Assembly (NCBI RefSeq): GCF_900101705.1
Contig: NZ_FNAC01000011.1
Span: 1-64,000 of the forward strand
DNA length: 64,000 nt
From: Algoriphagus faecimaris
GTDB taxonomy: Bacteria; Bacteroidota; Bacteroidia; Cytophagales; Cyclobacteriaceae
Reading direction: 5' to 3'
Numbering within the stretch: the stretch's first letter is position 1; each line of letters begins with the position of its first letter. Made by a program: the position numbers and the translations under genes. Below the pieces are notes generated by a model. It made no database searches, was not told the DNA's origin, and saw only the letters and a list, made by a program, of their open reading frames with translations. Below, piece by piece: positions 24,882 through 34,288 of the stretch.

Positions 24882-26687
24882 ATGCAGTCTTCCTCCTATT
24901 CCATAGATCAGTACAATCAGCTTCCGGATCATCCTGGAGTATACAAATACTTCAATGAGACGGATGAACTGATCTATGTAGGAAAAGCAAAAAGCCTCAA
25001 AAAGAGAGTAAGCAGCTATTTTAATAAAAACACAGGGGTTAATCTCAAAACAAGGAGAATGGTCCGAGAGATCAATCGTATAGAAATCACCCTCGTAAAT
25101 AGTGAATTTGACGCGCTCTTACTTGAAAACAACCTCATCAAAAAATCACAGCCCAAATACAATATTCTCCTTCGAGACGATAAAACATACCCTTATTTAT
25201 TGATCACAAAGGAAAACTTCCCAAGGATTTTTCCCACACGTAAATACATTCCCAAAAGAGGTACTTATTTCGGGCCATTTGCAAGTGTGAAAGCCATGAA
25301 TAATGTCTTGGACCTTATCCGTGAACTATTCACCATCCGAACCTGCAAGCTCGATCTCTCTCCCTACAAGATTGACGAAGGAAAATATAAGGTATGCTTG
25401 GAATACCATATCGGCAATTGTCAAGGTCCTTGTGTAGGGAAACAAGGAGAGCAGGATTATCTCAAGGATCTCGATCAAGCAAAGCATATCCTCAAGGGAA
25501 ACTTAGGAGTAGCCAAGACGATTTTCAAACAGCAAATGCAGGAGTTTGCAGAAAACCTCGAATTTGAAAAAGCTCAAAAAACCAAGGAGAAGCTTGATCT
25601 TTTAGAAAAATATCAGGCCAAATCACTTATCGCTAACCCAAGCATCAGCAACCATGATGTCTGTACTATTGTCATGGATGAAAAGCAAGCCTATGTCAAC
25701 TATATGCGGGTGAAAAGTGGGGCACTGATCGTTTCAAAAAACGTAGAACTAAAGAAAAAACTAGACGAAAGCGAGGAAGAGTTATTGGTTACTGCATTGA
25801 TCCGATTACAAGATCAGTTCAATAGTGATGCAGATGAAGTTTTGGTGAATATTGAAATCAAAGACCCGATTGAAGGGCTTAATCTTTTCCTTCCAAAAAT
25901 TGGGGACAAAAAACATCTTATAGATCTGTCAGTCAAAAATGCTCTTTTCTACAAAAAGGAAAAAGCACTGCTCCTAGGACTCAATCAGGACAAGAAAGAC
26001 CGGGTTATTCGGCAATTACAACAAGACTTAAGTTTACCTGAGATACCTGATCATATCGAGTGTTTTGATAATTCTAATATCCAAGGAACCAATCCTGTAG
26101 CGAGCATGGTGTGCTTTCTCAATGGCAAACCGGCAGTCAAAGAGTATCGGCACTATCATATCAAAACGGTAGAAGGACCCAATGACTTTGCAAGTATGAC
26201 CGAGGTAGTAGGGAGACGATACAAAAGGCTAATTGAAGAAGGCAAGCCACTGCCAAAACTTATCGTCATTGATGGTGGAAAAGGACAACTTTCATCAGCA
26301 GTGGAAGCCTTAAAAGAGCTGGGAGTCTATGGGAAAATGCCGATCATAGGCATAGCTAAACGACTAGAAGAGATTTATTTCCCTGGTGATTCTTATCCTA
26401 TTCATATTGACAAAAAGTCTGAGAGCTTGAGGTTATTACAGCGTATAAGAGATGAGGCTCACCGTTTTGCGATTACTTTTCACCGAAAAGTCCGTAGCAA
26501 AAATGCTTTTGGTACGCAATTGACTGCAATACCGGGAATAGGTCCTACTACTGCTGATCGATTACTGAGTCATTTCAAATCAGTCAAAAAGATAAGTCAG
26601 GCTTCGGAAGATGAACTAGCTGCAGTCATCGGTAAAAGTAAAGCAATGGAACTCATCAAGTGGAAAGAAAAAAATAAAGGGGCGTAA
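24882..26687 (+). CDS. uvrC: excinuclease ABC subunit C
   Basis: A 601-residue nucleotide-excision repair nuclease. The GIY-YIG domain is at the N-terminus (HPGVYKYF ... LIYVGKAKSLKKRVSSYF, about 18-50). A UVR segment (FAENLEFEKAQKTKEKLDLLEKYQ, about 220-245) binds UvrB. The RNase H-like endonuclease half holds ECFDNSN, VIDGGKGQL and the C-terminal helix-hairpin-helix (IPGIGPTTADRLLSHF). Length is normal and all domains are present. It incises DNA on both sides of a lesion with UvrAB. The stop codon lies in the loop of the terminator at 26677-26702. Confidence 0.97.
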   Translation: MQSSSYSIDQYNQLPDHPGVYKYFNETDELIYVGKAKSLKKRVSSYFNKNTGVNLKTRRMVREINRIEITLVNSEFDALLLENNLIKKSQPKYNILLRDDKTYPYLLITKENFPRIFPTRKYIPKRGTYFGPFASVKAMNNVLDLIRELFTIRTCKLDLSPYKIDEGKYKVCLEYHIGNCQGPCVGKQGEQDYLKDLDQAKHILKGNLGVAKTIFKQQMQEFAENLEFEKAQKTKEKLDLLEKYQAKSLIANPSISNHDVCTIVMDEKQAYVNYMRVKSGALIVSKNVELKKKLDESEEELLVTALIRLQDQFNSDADEVLVNIEIKDPIEGLNLFLPKIGDKKHLIDLSVKNALFYKKEKALLLGLNQDKKDRVIRQLQQDLSLPEIPDHIECFDNSNIQGTNPVASMVCFLNGKPAVKEYRHYHIKTVEGPNDFASMTEVVGRRYKRLIEEGKPLPKLIVIDGGKGQLSSAVEALKELGVYGKMPIIGIAKRLEEIYFPGDSYPIHIDKKSESLRLLQRIRDEAHRFAITFHRKVRSKNAFGTQLTAIPGIGPTTADRLLSHFKSVKKISQASEDELAAVIGKSKAMELIKWKEKNKGA

Positions 26688-26702
26688 AGCCCCTTTTATA
26701 TT
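26677..26702. terminator. bidirectional terminator between uvrC and gldN
   Basis: GGGGC (26679-26683) pairs with GCCCC (26689-26693). The loop holds the uvrC stop codon. T-rich sequence follows on the plus side, and the A-rich sequence before the stem gives a T tract on the minus side, so it can serve both convergent genes. Confidence 0.72.
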
Positions 26703-27518
26703 TTACCATTCCCATAAGGAGTTTTCAAATTCTAATAATTGGTATTCGAATGCTAAGGCATCTAGATAAGCCTGCATATCCGGATCAGGATGATCTAAGT
26801 CAACCAAGTCAGCAATCAATGCCTCATCTGGATTGGTATAGCGACGAACTACAGATCTGAATAGACGGGTTTCGAAAGCTTCATCGTAAGTCAAGCTCTT
26901 AGATAAGTTTAGGAAATTAATCCACCTTGCCTCAGGATGATCTTTAAAATAATTAAAGAAATCTTTATACCTGATGAAACCTATAGTCTTTTCACCTGCA
27001 TTGGAATTGGTCGCTGAGGGCATCACCAAGTGAATGAATTTGATATCAAACACCATATCTGAATGATGCTTATCAAAAACAAAGTCCTCTTTAAAATCTA
27101 AGTAGAACAATTGCTTCACGAAAATGCTATCTCCCGTGGCATTTAACCAGAAATTTTCTTGGAACTCAGCAATTGAAAGTGGCTGAGTAAAATCCTCATC
27201 TCCAAAAACCTCGAGTGCGTTTTCTTCCACTACAGCCTTGTAAATCTGAGGTATAATACCATTGGACTTGGCATCACCTGAACCATAGAGTGAAAGATTA
27301 TATTTCTCCCTCAAATCGATTCTGCGCCAAACACCTATCTGATACATCTTATCATCCTCTCTGATTTTTTTTGCAGAGAAAATAGTATCCATATCAAACT
27401 GTCTATCTCCGAAACCGGAAGGATTGACACTTGTAGCTACTTGTGCATTGCTAGTCAAAGGTCCCATGAGACCGATTACCAATGCTCCAAAGAATAATTT
27501 TTGAAGGATATTTTTCAT
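26703..27518 (-). CDS. gldN: T9SS ring protein GldN/PorN
   Basis: A 271-residue periplasmic protein with a signal peptide (about 1-25, ending in SNAQ). It carries GldN features such as IGVWRRIDLREKYN near 63-76 and the AEFQENFW block. GldN binds the GldK lipoprotein to form the large ring under the outer membrane and contacts GldM. It is the last gene of the gldKLMN set, 29 bp after gldM. The family is well known in P. gingivalis and F. johnsoniae; this copy has ordinary length. It faces uvrC across a shared terminator. Confidence 0.93.
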   Translation of the reverse strand: MKNILQKLFFGALVIGLMGPLTSNAQVATSVNPSGFGDRQFDMDTIFSAKKIREDDKMYQIGVWRRIDLREKYNLSLYGSGDAKSNGIIPQIYKAVVEENALEVFGDEDFTQPLSIAEFQENFWLNATGDSIFVKQLFYLDFKEDFVFDKHHSDMVFDIKFIHLVMPSATNSNAGEKTIGFIRYKDFFNYFKDHPEARWINFLNLSKSLTYDEAFETRLFRSVVRRYTNPDEALIADLVDLDHPDPDMQAYLDALAFEYQLLEFENSLWEW

Positions 27519-27547
27519 AATCTTTTATGCTGTATTCGACTCAGCGC

Positions 27548-29161
27548 TTATTTCACGCTGATTCGAATGATTTGATTCAGTGTAGAAGGAATTTTGTTTC
27601 CTCTGAAATTTGTACGAGTTACCTGATTCACCACTACTACGATATCATCACCCGGACGAGCACTTTCTAGCAATTGACGCATAGCAAGTGAATTTCCGTT
27701 AGTAATTTGTATTGTCTGTCTTGGCACATCATTTCTCAATAGTCTAACCTCTCCGCCGGTAACGTCAAACTTCGCATCTTTTGCCATTGTTCTTCCGAAG
27801 GTTGGTTCAGGATTCGCTTGAACCTGAAGACCTGTCAAAGAACCAATCGCTTGAGCTTGACTAATATCAACCTCAGAACCATTAGACATTACAGGAACGA
27901 TTGATGGGGCTGGTACTGGCTTAATATCAAACACCACATCGTCAATTTTATTGCCTCCACTGCTGACACCAATGGTCACTTTTCCTGAAGCAGCAGGGAT
28001 GATGGTCACTTGTCCAGGCGAATTACCTTTAATTGATTGACCATTACTGATATTAAATTCCGGAGCGTAGGTATTACCTAAAGCTGGTACTTCGATAAGA
28101 AGCTCATTAGCACAATCAGCATACAACTGCTGTACGACTTCTGAGGATACCTTTACCACAGGCTGAGCCACGAAGTACTCGTACTCGACAGGAAGCACTT
28201 GATCTTCTCCTCCGATATTAGTGACGATTTCACCAGAAAGAACTCTTCTAGCCAACCCTCTATCATCGTATTCGGATGCAGGAGTAGCAGTAAATTCAAT
28301 TCTTCCAAAACCTTTTTCATCCACTTCTACAGATCTACCATCTACTGTCATTGCAGGCAATGCGGAAGATGAAGAAGAAGCAATAAACATCGTTCCTTCG
28401 AACTTAGTACCTGCCGCTACAATATTGGATACTGCAGAAATTTGTGCTTCTGTAATATCAGCTTTGAAGTAGAATGAACCGATAGTATTAGCGATAGTCG
28501 CCAATGCTTCACTTTCAATATTTAGGACCTCATTTTGATACTGAGAGAGTAAGGCCATTACAGCACCTACAGGCGATTTAACAAAGTTCAAAGCGACAAA
28601 ACTCTTACTTCTAGCCTCGCTATCATTTTTGAATAAATCAATCTCAGATGCATCAAGTGCAATAGGATTAAATGCACGATCTGTAATTCCCACGCTGTTC
28701 AATATTTCCTGAACTTTTGCAGGGTATGAATTTAAAGAGACTTTCAACTCCTCTCCTTTTCCGCTATTCACAAAAAGATTTCCAGCTACTTCAGTATTCT
28801 TTAGCGAAGAGTTGACGAAGTTACCTTCCTCATTTCTTGCTCCTGATTGCTCAATCAGCTGCTGCTTCAATTCGCCTAAATAGGCATAAATTTCTGCGGT
28901 AGCAGTTCTGATTTCCTCTGCTGCATCAACTTTAGGGAGATCTTTTTCATTATTTCCCTGCTGTTCTACAGTATATGCTATGGATTCTACAGTTGCTTGA
29001 TTTTTCAGAATGTAGTTACGAGAAGTTCTCTCCATTCCGTCATTGATCAAGACAAACTTTTGAAGGATCTGATTACTTACCTGAAGTGCCAACAATGCTG
29101 TCAGTACTAGGTACATCATTCCAATCATCCGCTGTCTAGGTGTTTCTTTAACTCCAGCCAT
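27548..29161 (-). CDS. gldM: T9SS motor protein GldM/PorM
   Basis: A 537-residue inner-membrane protein. The N-terminus (KETPRQRMIGMMYLVLTALLALQVSNQIL) is the single membrane helix that pairs with GldL to form the proton-driven rotary motor. The rest is periplasmic: a helical D1 (about 40-200), then Ig-like beta domains up to the C-terminus, which touch the GldKN ring. The N-terminal segment is nearly invariant in the family and gives high certainty. It sits between gldL (39 bp) and gldN (29 bp). Confidence 0.96.
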   Translation of the reverse strand: MAGVKETPRQRMIGMMYLVLTALLALQVSNQILQKFVLINDGMERTSRNYILKNQATVESIAYTVEQQGNNEKDLPKVDAAEEIRTATAEIYAYLGELKQQLIEQSGARNEEGNFVNSSLKNTEVAGNLFVNSGKGEELKVSLNSYPAKVQEILNSVGITDRAFNPIALDASEIDLFKNDSEARSKSFVALNFVKSPVGAVMALLSQYQNEVLNIESEALATIANTIGSFYFKADITEAQISAVSNIVAAGTKFEGTMFIASSSSSALPAMTVDGRSVEVDEKGFGRIEFTATPASEYDDRGLARRVLSGEIVTNIGGEDQVLPVEYEYFVAQPVVKVSSEVVQQLYADCANELLIEVPALGNTYAPEFNISNGQSIKGNSPGQVTIIPAASGKVTIGVSSGGNKIDDVVFDIKPVPAPSIVPVMSNGSEVDISQAQAIGSLTGLQVQANPEPTFGRTMAKDAKFDVTGGEVRLLRNDVPRQTIQITNGNSLAMRQLLESARPGDDIVVVVNQVTRTNFRGNKIPSTLNQIIRISVK

Positions 29162-29200
29162 TTGTTTTTATCTAATGGTATTTGTGTGAATTGAAAAGAA

Positions 29201-29998
29201 TTAACCTTTCATAGCGGATAGCATTCCACCATATATTTTATTGAGTGAGCTGACATTTTGGTTTAGCTTAGAAAGCTCTGTTTTAAACGCTTGCGTTTCT
29301 TTACCAGCTTCGCTAAGTCCTTCCATTGCCGCAGTCATATTTGAATAGAACTTATTCAAAGTCTTAACATGACTATTTGCATCTTGAAGCTCCATTTCAT
29401 AGACCGCATTCAAGGCAGATAAATTTTTGGTAACTGTCACTACTTGTGTATGGTATTCTTTGGCATCTTGAGAAGCAGCAGACATTTCAGTGAGAGCAGC
29501 TGCTGTTTTGCCATAAGAAGCGTTCATGTCTACTAGCGTTTTAGCGGCAGACTTTACATTAGTTGCGTATTCGTTGGTTGCTACTGCAGCATCAGCAAGA
29601 TTACCCATCTTTTCTGCAGAGGTAGCTAGGTTTTGCATTCCCTTTCCAAGACTTTCTATCAACTCAGGGCCTACTTTAGCTTTTGCTAGCATATCGTCAA
29701 GTTTTTGTGAAACTTGATCTCCAGCGGCAGCTGTTGCCTTCGGAGCACGCTTAGGAGCTGCAGGACCATCTTCTGCTAATTCAGGATATACTTTAGACCA
29801 GTCTACTTCATTAGCTCTGGGTTCAAAAGCAGATAGGAAGAAAATGGCGGCTTCGGTAGAAAGACCAATACCAATCATCCAATTTGCTCCTTGCCAATCA
29901 AGGATTTTAAACATCGCTCCAAGGATTACGACTGCAGCGCCAATACCGTAAATTTTCGGCATTACGCTGGAATAAAAGAAGTTGCTGTTGCTAGCCAT
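29201..29998 (-). CDS. gldL: T9SS motor protein GldL/PorL
   Basis: A 265-residue inner-membrane protein with two N-terminal membrane helices (about 12-30, VMPKIYGIGAAVVILGAMFK, and 36-56, MIGIGLSTEAAIFFLSAF). A cytoplasmic helical tail is rich in Ala, Asn and Thr and coiled-coil-like. The Glu in the second helix (STEAAIF) is the conserved acidic residue tied to proton flow in the GldLM motor. It lies 52 bp after gldK. The SKVYPELAED block right after helix 2 is typical. Confidence 0.95.
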   Translation of the reverse strand: MASNSNFFYSSVMPKIYGIGAAVVILGAMFKILDWQGANWMIGIGLSTEAAIFFLSAFEPRANEVDWSKVYPELAEDGPAAPKRAPKATAAAGDQVSQKLDDMLAKAKVGPELIESLGKGMQNLATSAEKMGNLADAAVATNEYATNVKSAAKTLVDMNASYGKTAAALTEMSAASQDAKEYHTQVVTVTKNLSALNAVYEMELQDANSHVKTLNKFYSNMTAAMEGLSEAGKETQAFKTELSKLNQNVSSLNKIYGGMLSAMKG

Positions 29999-30050
29999 TT
30001 GTTAAATAGAAATTAAGGTTCTGGTTTTTATAGGGTTGGTTGTTGAAATA

Positions 30051-31145
30051 TTATCGACGTCTTCTTGAGCTAGACTTCACATCCATAGATCCAGATCTTC
30101 CAATAAAGGTGGTCACTGTTCGGAATCCGATATGAGCTTGGGCTACATCTTGATATTCATAGGTACGAGTAGAAGTCTCTAGGTAGTGAGCAATGTCTTT
30201 CCAGCTTCCGCCTCTTACCACTTTTCTAGGCTCGGTAGGTACATCATAAACAGGATCAAGGTCCCAAGTTGCTGTTCTGGAAGTTGCTGCATAGGCATCA
30301 AGTACCCATTCGGCCACGTTTCCTGACATATTATGAAGACCGAAGCCGTTCGGTGCAAAAACATCTACCGGAGCAGTGTAAGCAAATCCATCATCAATGT
30401 AATTTCCTCTTCCAGGCTTGAAGTTTGCCATTAAACATCCTCTCTTATTTTTAAGGTAAGGACCTCCCCAAGGATACTTGGCTACATCTTTACCACCTTT
30501 AGCTGCATATTCCCATTCTGCTTCTGTTGGGAGCCTAAAGGATGGAGCATCAAAGTTGTACTCGTCATTTGCATTTTGATGATAGCTTCTCCACTCGCAA
30601 TATTTTTTCGCTTGATCCCAAGTAATTCCTACCACAGGGTAATTATCAAAAGCAGGGTGGTCAAAATAAAACTCCATCAAAGGATCCCCATAATGATATG
30701 AAAAACTTGTAGACCAAACAGTAGTATCTGGTCTTAGCTCATCGTAATTGAGTTGCGGCTCTTCTTTAAGAGTAGTGGGTGTGCCTGTGGCGTAAACGCC
30801 CTCTTTCACAGCTTCCAAAAATTGACGGTACTTATTATTTGATACCTCATATTTGTCCATGAAAAACTCCGAGATAGTGATCTGCTTATTCATCGAAGAT
30901 TGAGTGAAAGCAATATCCTCATCAGATTGTCCCATCCAAAAAGTACCTGCTTTTACGGGCACCATATCGTAGGGTAGATTTTGTTGCCACATGTCACGCT
31001 TAGGAACTCCGGTCACTTCACCTCTTCGGTTCATCTTTTCACTTGCCGACCCTTTTTTATTAAAGAGCCCGCAACCGGGAAGAATTGTCGCTATGGCCAA
31101 GCCTAAAATAACCGGCAGAAAGCGTAGGTTGAATTTATTATACAT
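30051..31145 (-). CDS. gldK: T9SS ring lipoprotein GldK/PorK (FGE-like fold)
   Basis: A 364-residue lipoprotein (lipobox ILPGC, Cys25) of the formylglycine-generating-enzyme fold. VPVKAGTFWMGQSD (about 61-74), KYEVSNNKYRQFL, WEYAAKGG and NMSGNVAEWVLDAY are the fold landmarks. The C-terminal Cys pair of true FGEs is absent (the region reads TRTYEYQDVAQAHIGFRTV), so it should be a structural, not catalytic, protein. GldK builds the periplasmic ring with GldN. It is followed by gldL, gldM and gldN and preceded by a PorP/SprF gene, as in porPKLMN loci. Confidence 0.95.
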   Translation of the reverse strand: MYNKFNLRFLPVILGLAIATILPGCGLFNKKGSASEKMNRRGEVTGVPKRDMWQQNLPYDMVPVKAGTFWMGQSDEDIAFTQSSMNKQITISEFFMDKYEVSNNKYRQFLEAVKEGVYATGTPTTLKEEPQLNYDELRPDTTVWSTSFSYHYGDPLMEFYFDHPAFDNYPVVGITWDQAKKYCEWRSYHQNANDEYNFDAPSFRLPTEAEWEYAAKGGKDVAKYPWGGPYLKNKRGCLMANFKPGRGNYIDDGFAYTAPVDVFAPNGFGLHNMSGNVAEWVLDAYAATSRTATWDLDPVYDVPTEPRKVVRGGSWKDIAHYLETSTRTYEYQDVAQAHIGFRTVTTFIGRSGSMDVKSSSRRRR

Positions 31146-31312
31146 AAATGACGTTTTTTATATCATCAAATTAATGTGCGCATTAAATTGTACTCAAGGA
31201 GCGAAATTTAGCTGAATTTTATTCATTTATGCAAATAACCTGCCAATTTTAAAATAAGTTAAATGCGAACTTTTCAGCGAGTTCTCTCCGTAAAATCTCA
31301 AAAACCAACTCA
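31146..31312. other. spacer between the PorP/SprF gene and gldK
   Basis: 167 bp without an ORF on the minus strand. It should contain the gldK leader. I find no TAnnTTTG box on the minus strand and no T-tract hairpin, so readthrough from the PorP/SprF gene is possible. Confidence 0.3.
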
Positions 31313-32290
31313 TCAAAAACGGAATCTCGGCGTCCGCTGTATGACTCGCTGTACCTCTCTACTAACAGTGGTCAGTCGATATCTCAGTAATAACTCATGG
31401 CTGGTAGGGGATTTTGCTTCTAATCCACTGACTACTAAATCAAATGAGTAGCCCAAATTTAAGGAATTGTCTGGCAATAAGGCATAACCTAGCAAAATAC
31501 TGATAGATTCCTCCCCTCTGAAAGCCAAACCTCCACTTATCCTATTTTGATGCGTTGCAATAACGCTCACATCATAGGAAAAATTATTAAAGCCGGCAGA
31601 TTTAATCAATAAACTTGGTTCTAGTCGCAGTTGACCTATAGGTCTTACTCTATATCCTGCCAGAAAATAGCTGTGATTAACCAATTGATTGCCATAAGCC
31701 CCTTCTCCAAAATCGAAATCCGGTTCATTGATGTGTCTCGAGCTCAAACCTAGGTAATAATCCCCACGGTCCAATAAAAGACCGAAGGCAATGTTCAAAT
31801 TGATTGAATTTTCTTTACCCGATGTCGGCAGATTAGGTTCTGGATTGACTACTGATAACTCTCCGTAATCTAAGGAACTGGAAAACATCCCTACCGAGGC
31901 ACCTATACTTAATGTAGATCGGTTAATTTTTTTATGGTAAGCTCCTTGGAGATTTATTTCCAAATTTGACGTTGGTCCGATTTGATCATTGACTACGGTC
32001 AGTCCATATCCTAAATTTTTGCCTTCCAAACTGCCTTGTGCAGTAATTAATTGTGTGATAGGCGCACCACCTGTGCCTGAAATAGAGCTGTAATTGGCCC
32101 ATTGTGTGCGATGAAGCGCCGAAAAGCGATAGCCACCTTCTTTACCCGCAAATGCAGGGTTGTAATACATGCCATTGTACATGTACTGTGTGAATTGAGC
32201 ATCCTGCTGAGCTTCACTTATATGAGAAAGTAAAAGTCCAACTGAAAACCCTACTACAAAAAAGCACTTCCAAAAACCTTTTAAAATCAT
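31313..32290 (-). CDS. PorP/SprF family T9SS outer-membrane protein
   Basis: A 325-residue beta-barrel protein with a signal peptide (residues about 1-27, ending in ISEAQ) and the family opening QFTQYMYNGMYYNPAFAGKEGGYRFSALHRTQW. PorP/SprF proteins anchor secreted type B CTD cargo or the PorE-linked complex to the outer membrane. Many paralogues exist, so the exact role of this copy is open, but its place directly upstream of gldK matches the canonical porP. The ATG at 32290 is used; a GTG two codons earlier is possible. Confidence 0.9.
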   Translation of the reverse strand: MILKGFWKCFFVVGFSVGLLLSHISEAQQDAQFTQYMYNGMYYNPAFAGKEGGYRFSALHRTQWANYSSISGTGGAPITQLITAQGSLEGKNLGYGLTVVNDQIGPTSNLEINLQGAYHKKINRSTLSIGASVGMFSSSLDYGELSVVNPEPNLPTSGKENSINLNIAFGLLLDRGDYYLGLSSRHINEPDFDFGEGAYGNQLVNHSYFLAGYRVRPIGQLRLEPSLLIKSAGFNNFSYDVSVIATHQNRISGGLAFRGEESISILLGYALLPDNSLNLGYSFDLVVSGLEAKSPTSHELLLRYRLTTVSREVQRVIQRTPRFRF

Positions 32291-32369
32291 TTGCACCTGG
32301 TTTTGTCAGATAATAATACGACTAGTCTAAGGATTTAAACTGAAAAACCACAGGTTTTGATTCTAAGAT

Positions 32370-33143
32370 TTACAAATTGTTTGCTTTTTTTATATAAAGC
32401 TCCAATGCACCCGTCATACTAGGCGCATTAGGTAAGGGCGCCTCTATGTCCAAAATCAAATCCAATTCCCTGACTGCCTCGGCCGTCGTAGGCCCAAAAG
32501 CCGCTATTCTGGTATTTCCTTGTTCAAAGTCAGGGAAATTCTGTTTCAAAGACTTAATTCCAGAAGGACTGTAAAAGGCCAAAATATCGTATTTCACTTC
32601 AGCGAGGTCAGATAAGTCTGCCGCGACCGTGTGATAAATGGTAGCCTCCGTAAATGCTATGCCATTCTTCGACATGTATTCTGGAATATCATCCTTTCGG
32701 ATATCAGAACATGGGAAGAGGTATTTCTCTGATTTATGCTTTTTGAAATAGTCAAACAAATCTTGGGCGGTCTTCTGTCCCACAAAAAGCTTTCTTTTCC
32801 TGATGACGATGTACTTCTGTAAGTAATGTGCCGTTTGATCAGAAATACAGAAATATTTCATATCCGGGGGCATCTCTATTTTGAAATCCTTACAAATATT
32901 GAAAAAATGATCAATCGCATTCCGGCTGGTAAAAATGACCGCCGTATGCTTCAAGATATCGATTTTTTGCTTTCTGAATTCCTTCGGAGAAACAGGTTCT
33001 ACTTTAATAAACTGCCTAAAGTCAATCTTCAAATTGTACTTTTCAGCAAGTTGAAAATAAGGAGAATTGACGTCGTTGGGTTTGGGCTGGGAGACAAGAA
33101 TACTTTTGACTGGTTTAAACCGATCCTTGATAGCTGCATTCAT
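32370..33143 (-). CDS. uroporphyrinogen-III synthase (HemD) family protein
   Basis: A 257-residue two-domain HemD-fold protein. Recognisable segments are SILVSQPKP (about 14-22), AVIFTSRNAIDHFF (about 69-82), FYSPSGIKSLK (about 189-199), FGPTTAEAVRE (about 213-223) and the end APLPNAPSMTGALELYIKK. If canonical, it closes hydroxymethylbilane to uroporphyrinogen III. However, no other tetrapyrrole gene is adjacent: it stands inside a gene line leading to the T9SS motor, next to DUF4271. HemW at 36033 is on the other strand. Whether it is the heme enzyme or a paralogue with another job cannot be told here. Confidence 0.8.
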   Translation of the reverse strand: MNAAIKDRFKPVKSILVSQPKPNDVNSPYFQLAEKYNLKIDFRQFIKVEPVSPKEFRKQKIDILKHTAVIFTSRNAIDHFFNICKDFKIEMPPDMKYFCISDQTAHYLQKYIVIRKRKLFVGQKTAQDLFDYFKKHKSEKYLFPCSDIRKDDIPEYMSKNGIAFTEATIYHTVAADLSDLAEVKYDILAFYSPSGIKSLKQNFPDFEQGNTRIAAFGPTTAEAVRELDLILDIEAPLPNAPSMTGALELYIKKANNL

Positions 33144-33166
33144 GCTTTACGATCCTAATTTTGAGT

Positions 33167-34288
33167 TTAAAATTGACCTAATCCCAGAATCCATTTTGCG
33201 AATACGAGAAAAGGCACTAATTCTGCGATGCAAAGGTAAGTAAATAAATGGTATTTCTTAAAGCTCAACCTATTCATCATCATTACAAACAGGATGAAAA
33301 CCCCAACTAAGTAAAACCAAAAAAATCCAGTTAACAGCGTCGTAATCACGCGGTCCATGGAGTAAAAAGAATTAAATAAATAATAACTCATCACCATTAA
33401 AACCAGCATTCCAGACCAGACAATCAGCCTCAGTAAATAGAAAAAGTGTGCATATTCCACACGAGCCAAATCAAATAAAAATGCAATTAGTCTGATTCCA
33501 AGAAACTTGACTATCGTGAGCATCAAAAAACCAATCCCGCCTAGTAACCAAATGACAATCAGGGAAACAGCTACTCTTTCTCTGATCATCTCGATCAAAT
33601 CCGGACGAAAAAAAGAAAGACTCATCAGAGTTAATAGAGACAGAAATAGATTTACAATAAAGACGTAAAAAACCACATCCAAAGAGAAAAATTTTTGCAT
33701 ACTACCCATATCCGAAAAATCTTCATCACTCAAAAGCCCCCTTGGCTGTAGCATCAGACCAAAAATATAAGGATATGCCAGCTTATACACCGCCATCAAA
33801 AGTAAAATGGCAATCATCGCCAAGGTAAAGAAATCTCTAATCTCCTGTCTGTTTTGGCTTCTTTGCTTCACTTCCTGTGCCACTACCGGCGCTTTTGATT
33901 CGACAAGTTGTTGACCGAGGATTTTTGCGATGTTGGCCTGCTTGGGCTGAATACCTTCTTTAAACAAAGTCAATTTCAGTTCTTTCTCATCCAATTCCTC
34001 AGCTATCGAGGCGACTTGCCTGAGGAGCAGCGTATCCGATTCAGCAAAAAACCAAAGCTTCTCCCCCGCAAAGACCACCGTGCCTGATGGAACCTCCAAG
34101 TATAGGTTGGACTGAGGAAATGTACTTAAATCTACAAGTTGACTGATTTGATCATTGGATTTAAACCAAGATCCCGTGGGTCGGTTTTCCCAGCCATCGC
34201 TCAGGTCTTCCAAAACCTGGGCGTTGAGAGCCCCTGAAGAAGCCAAAAAAAAGAACCATAAAATCAAACTTTTTACAATAGATCGCAT
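33167..34288 (-). CDS. DUF4271 integral membrane protein
   Basis: A 373-residue protein with a signal peptide-like N-terminus (ending about residue 23 in LNAQ), a soluble region of about 120 residues, and then about six membrane helices from residue 155 to the end. The membrane part has the DUF4271 pattern (FYLLRLIVWSGML, FFWFYLVGVFILFVMM, CIAELVPFLVFAKWIL). Its function is unknown to me. The ATG at 34288 overlaps the TGA of the BamA/TamA-like gene (TGATG), and the HemD-like gene follows after 23 bp, so the three are almost surely translated from one message. Confidence 0.8.
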   Translation of the reverse strand: MRSIVKSLILWFFFLASSGALNAQVLEDLSDGWENRPTGSWFKSNDQISQLVDLSTFPQSNLYLEVPSGTVVFAGEKLWFFAESDTLLLRQVASIAEELDEKELKLTLFKEGIQPKQANIAKILGQQLVESKAPVVAQEVKQRSQNRQEIRDFFTLAMIAILLLMAVYKLAYPYIFGLMLQPRGLLSDEDFSDMGSMQKFFSLDVVFYVFIVNLFLSLLTLMSLSFFRPDLIEMIRERVAVSLIVIWLLGGIGFLMLTIVKFLGIRLIAFLFDLARVEYAHFFYLLRLIVWSGMLVLMVMSYYLFNSFYSMDRVITTLLTGFFWFYLVGVFILFVMMMNRLSFKKYHLFTYLCIAELVPFLVFAKWILGLGQF

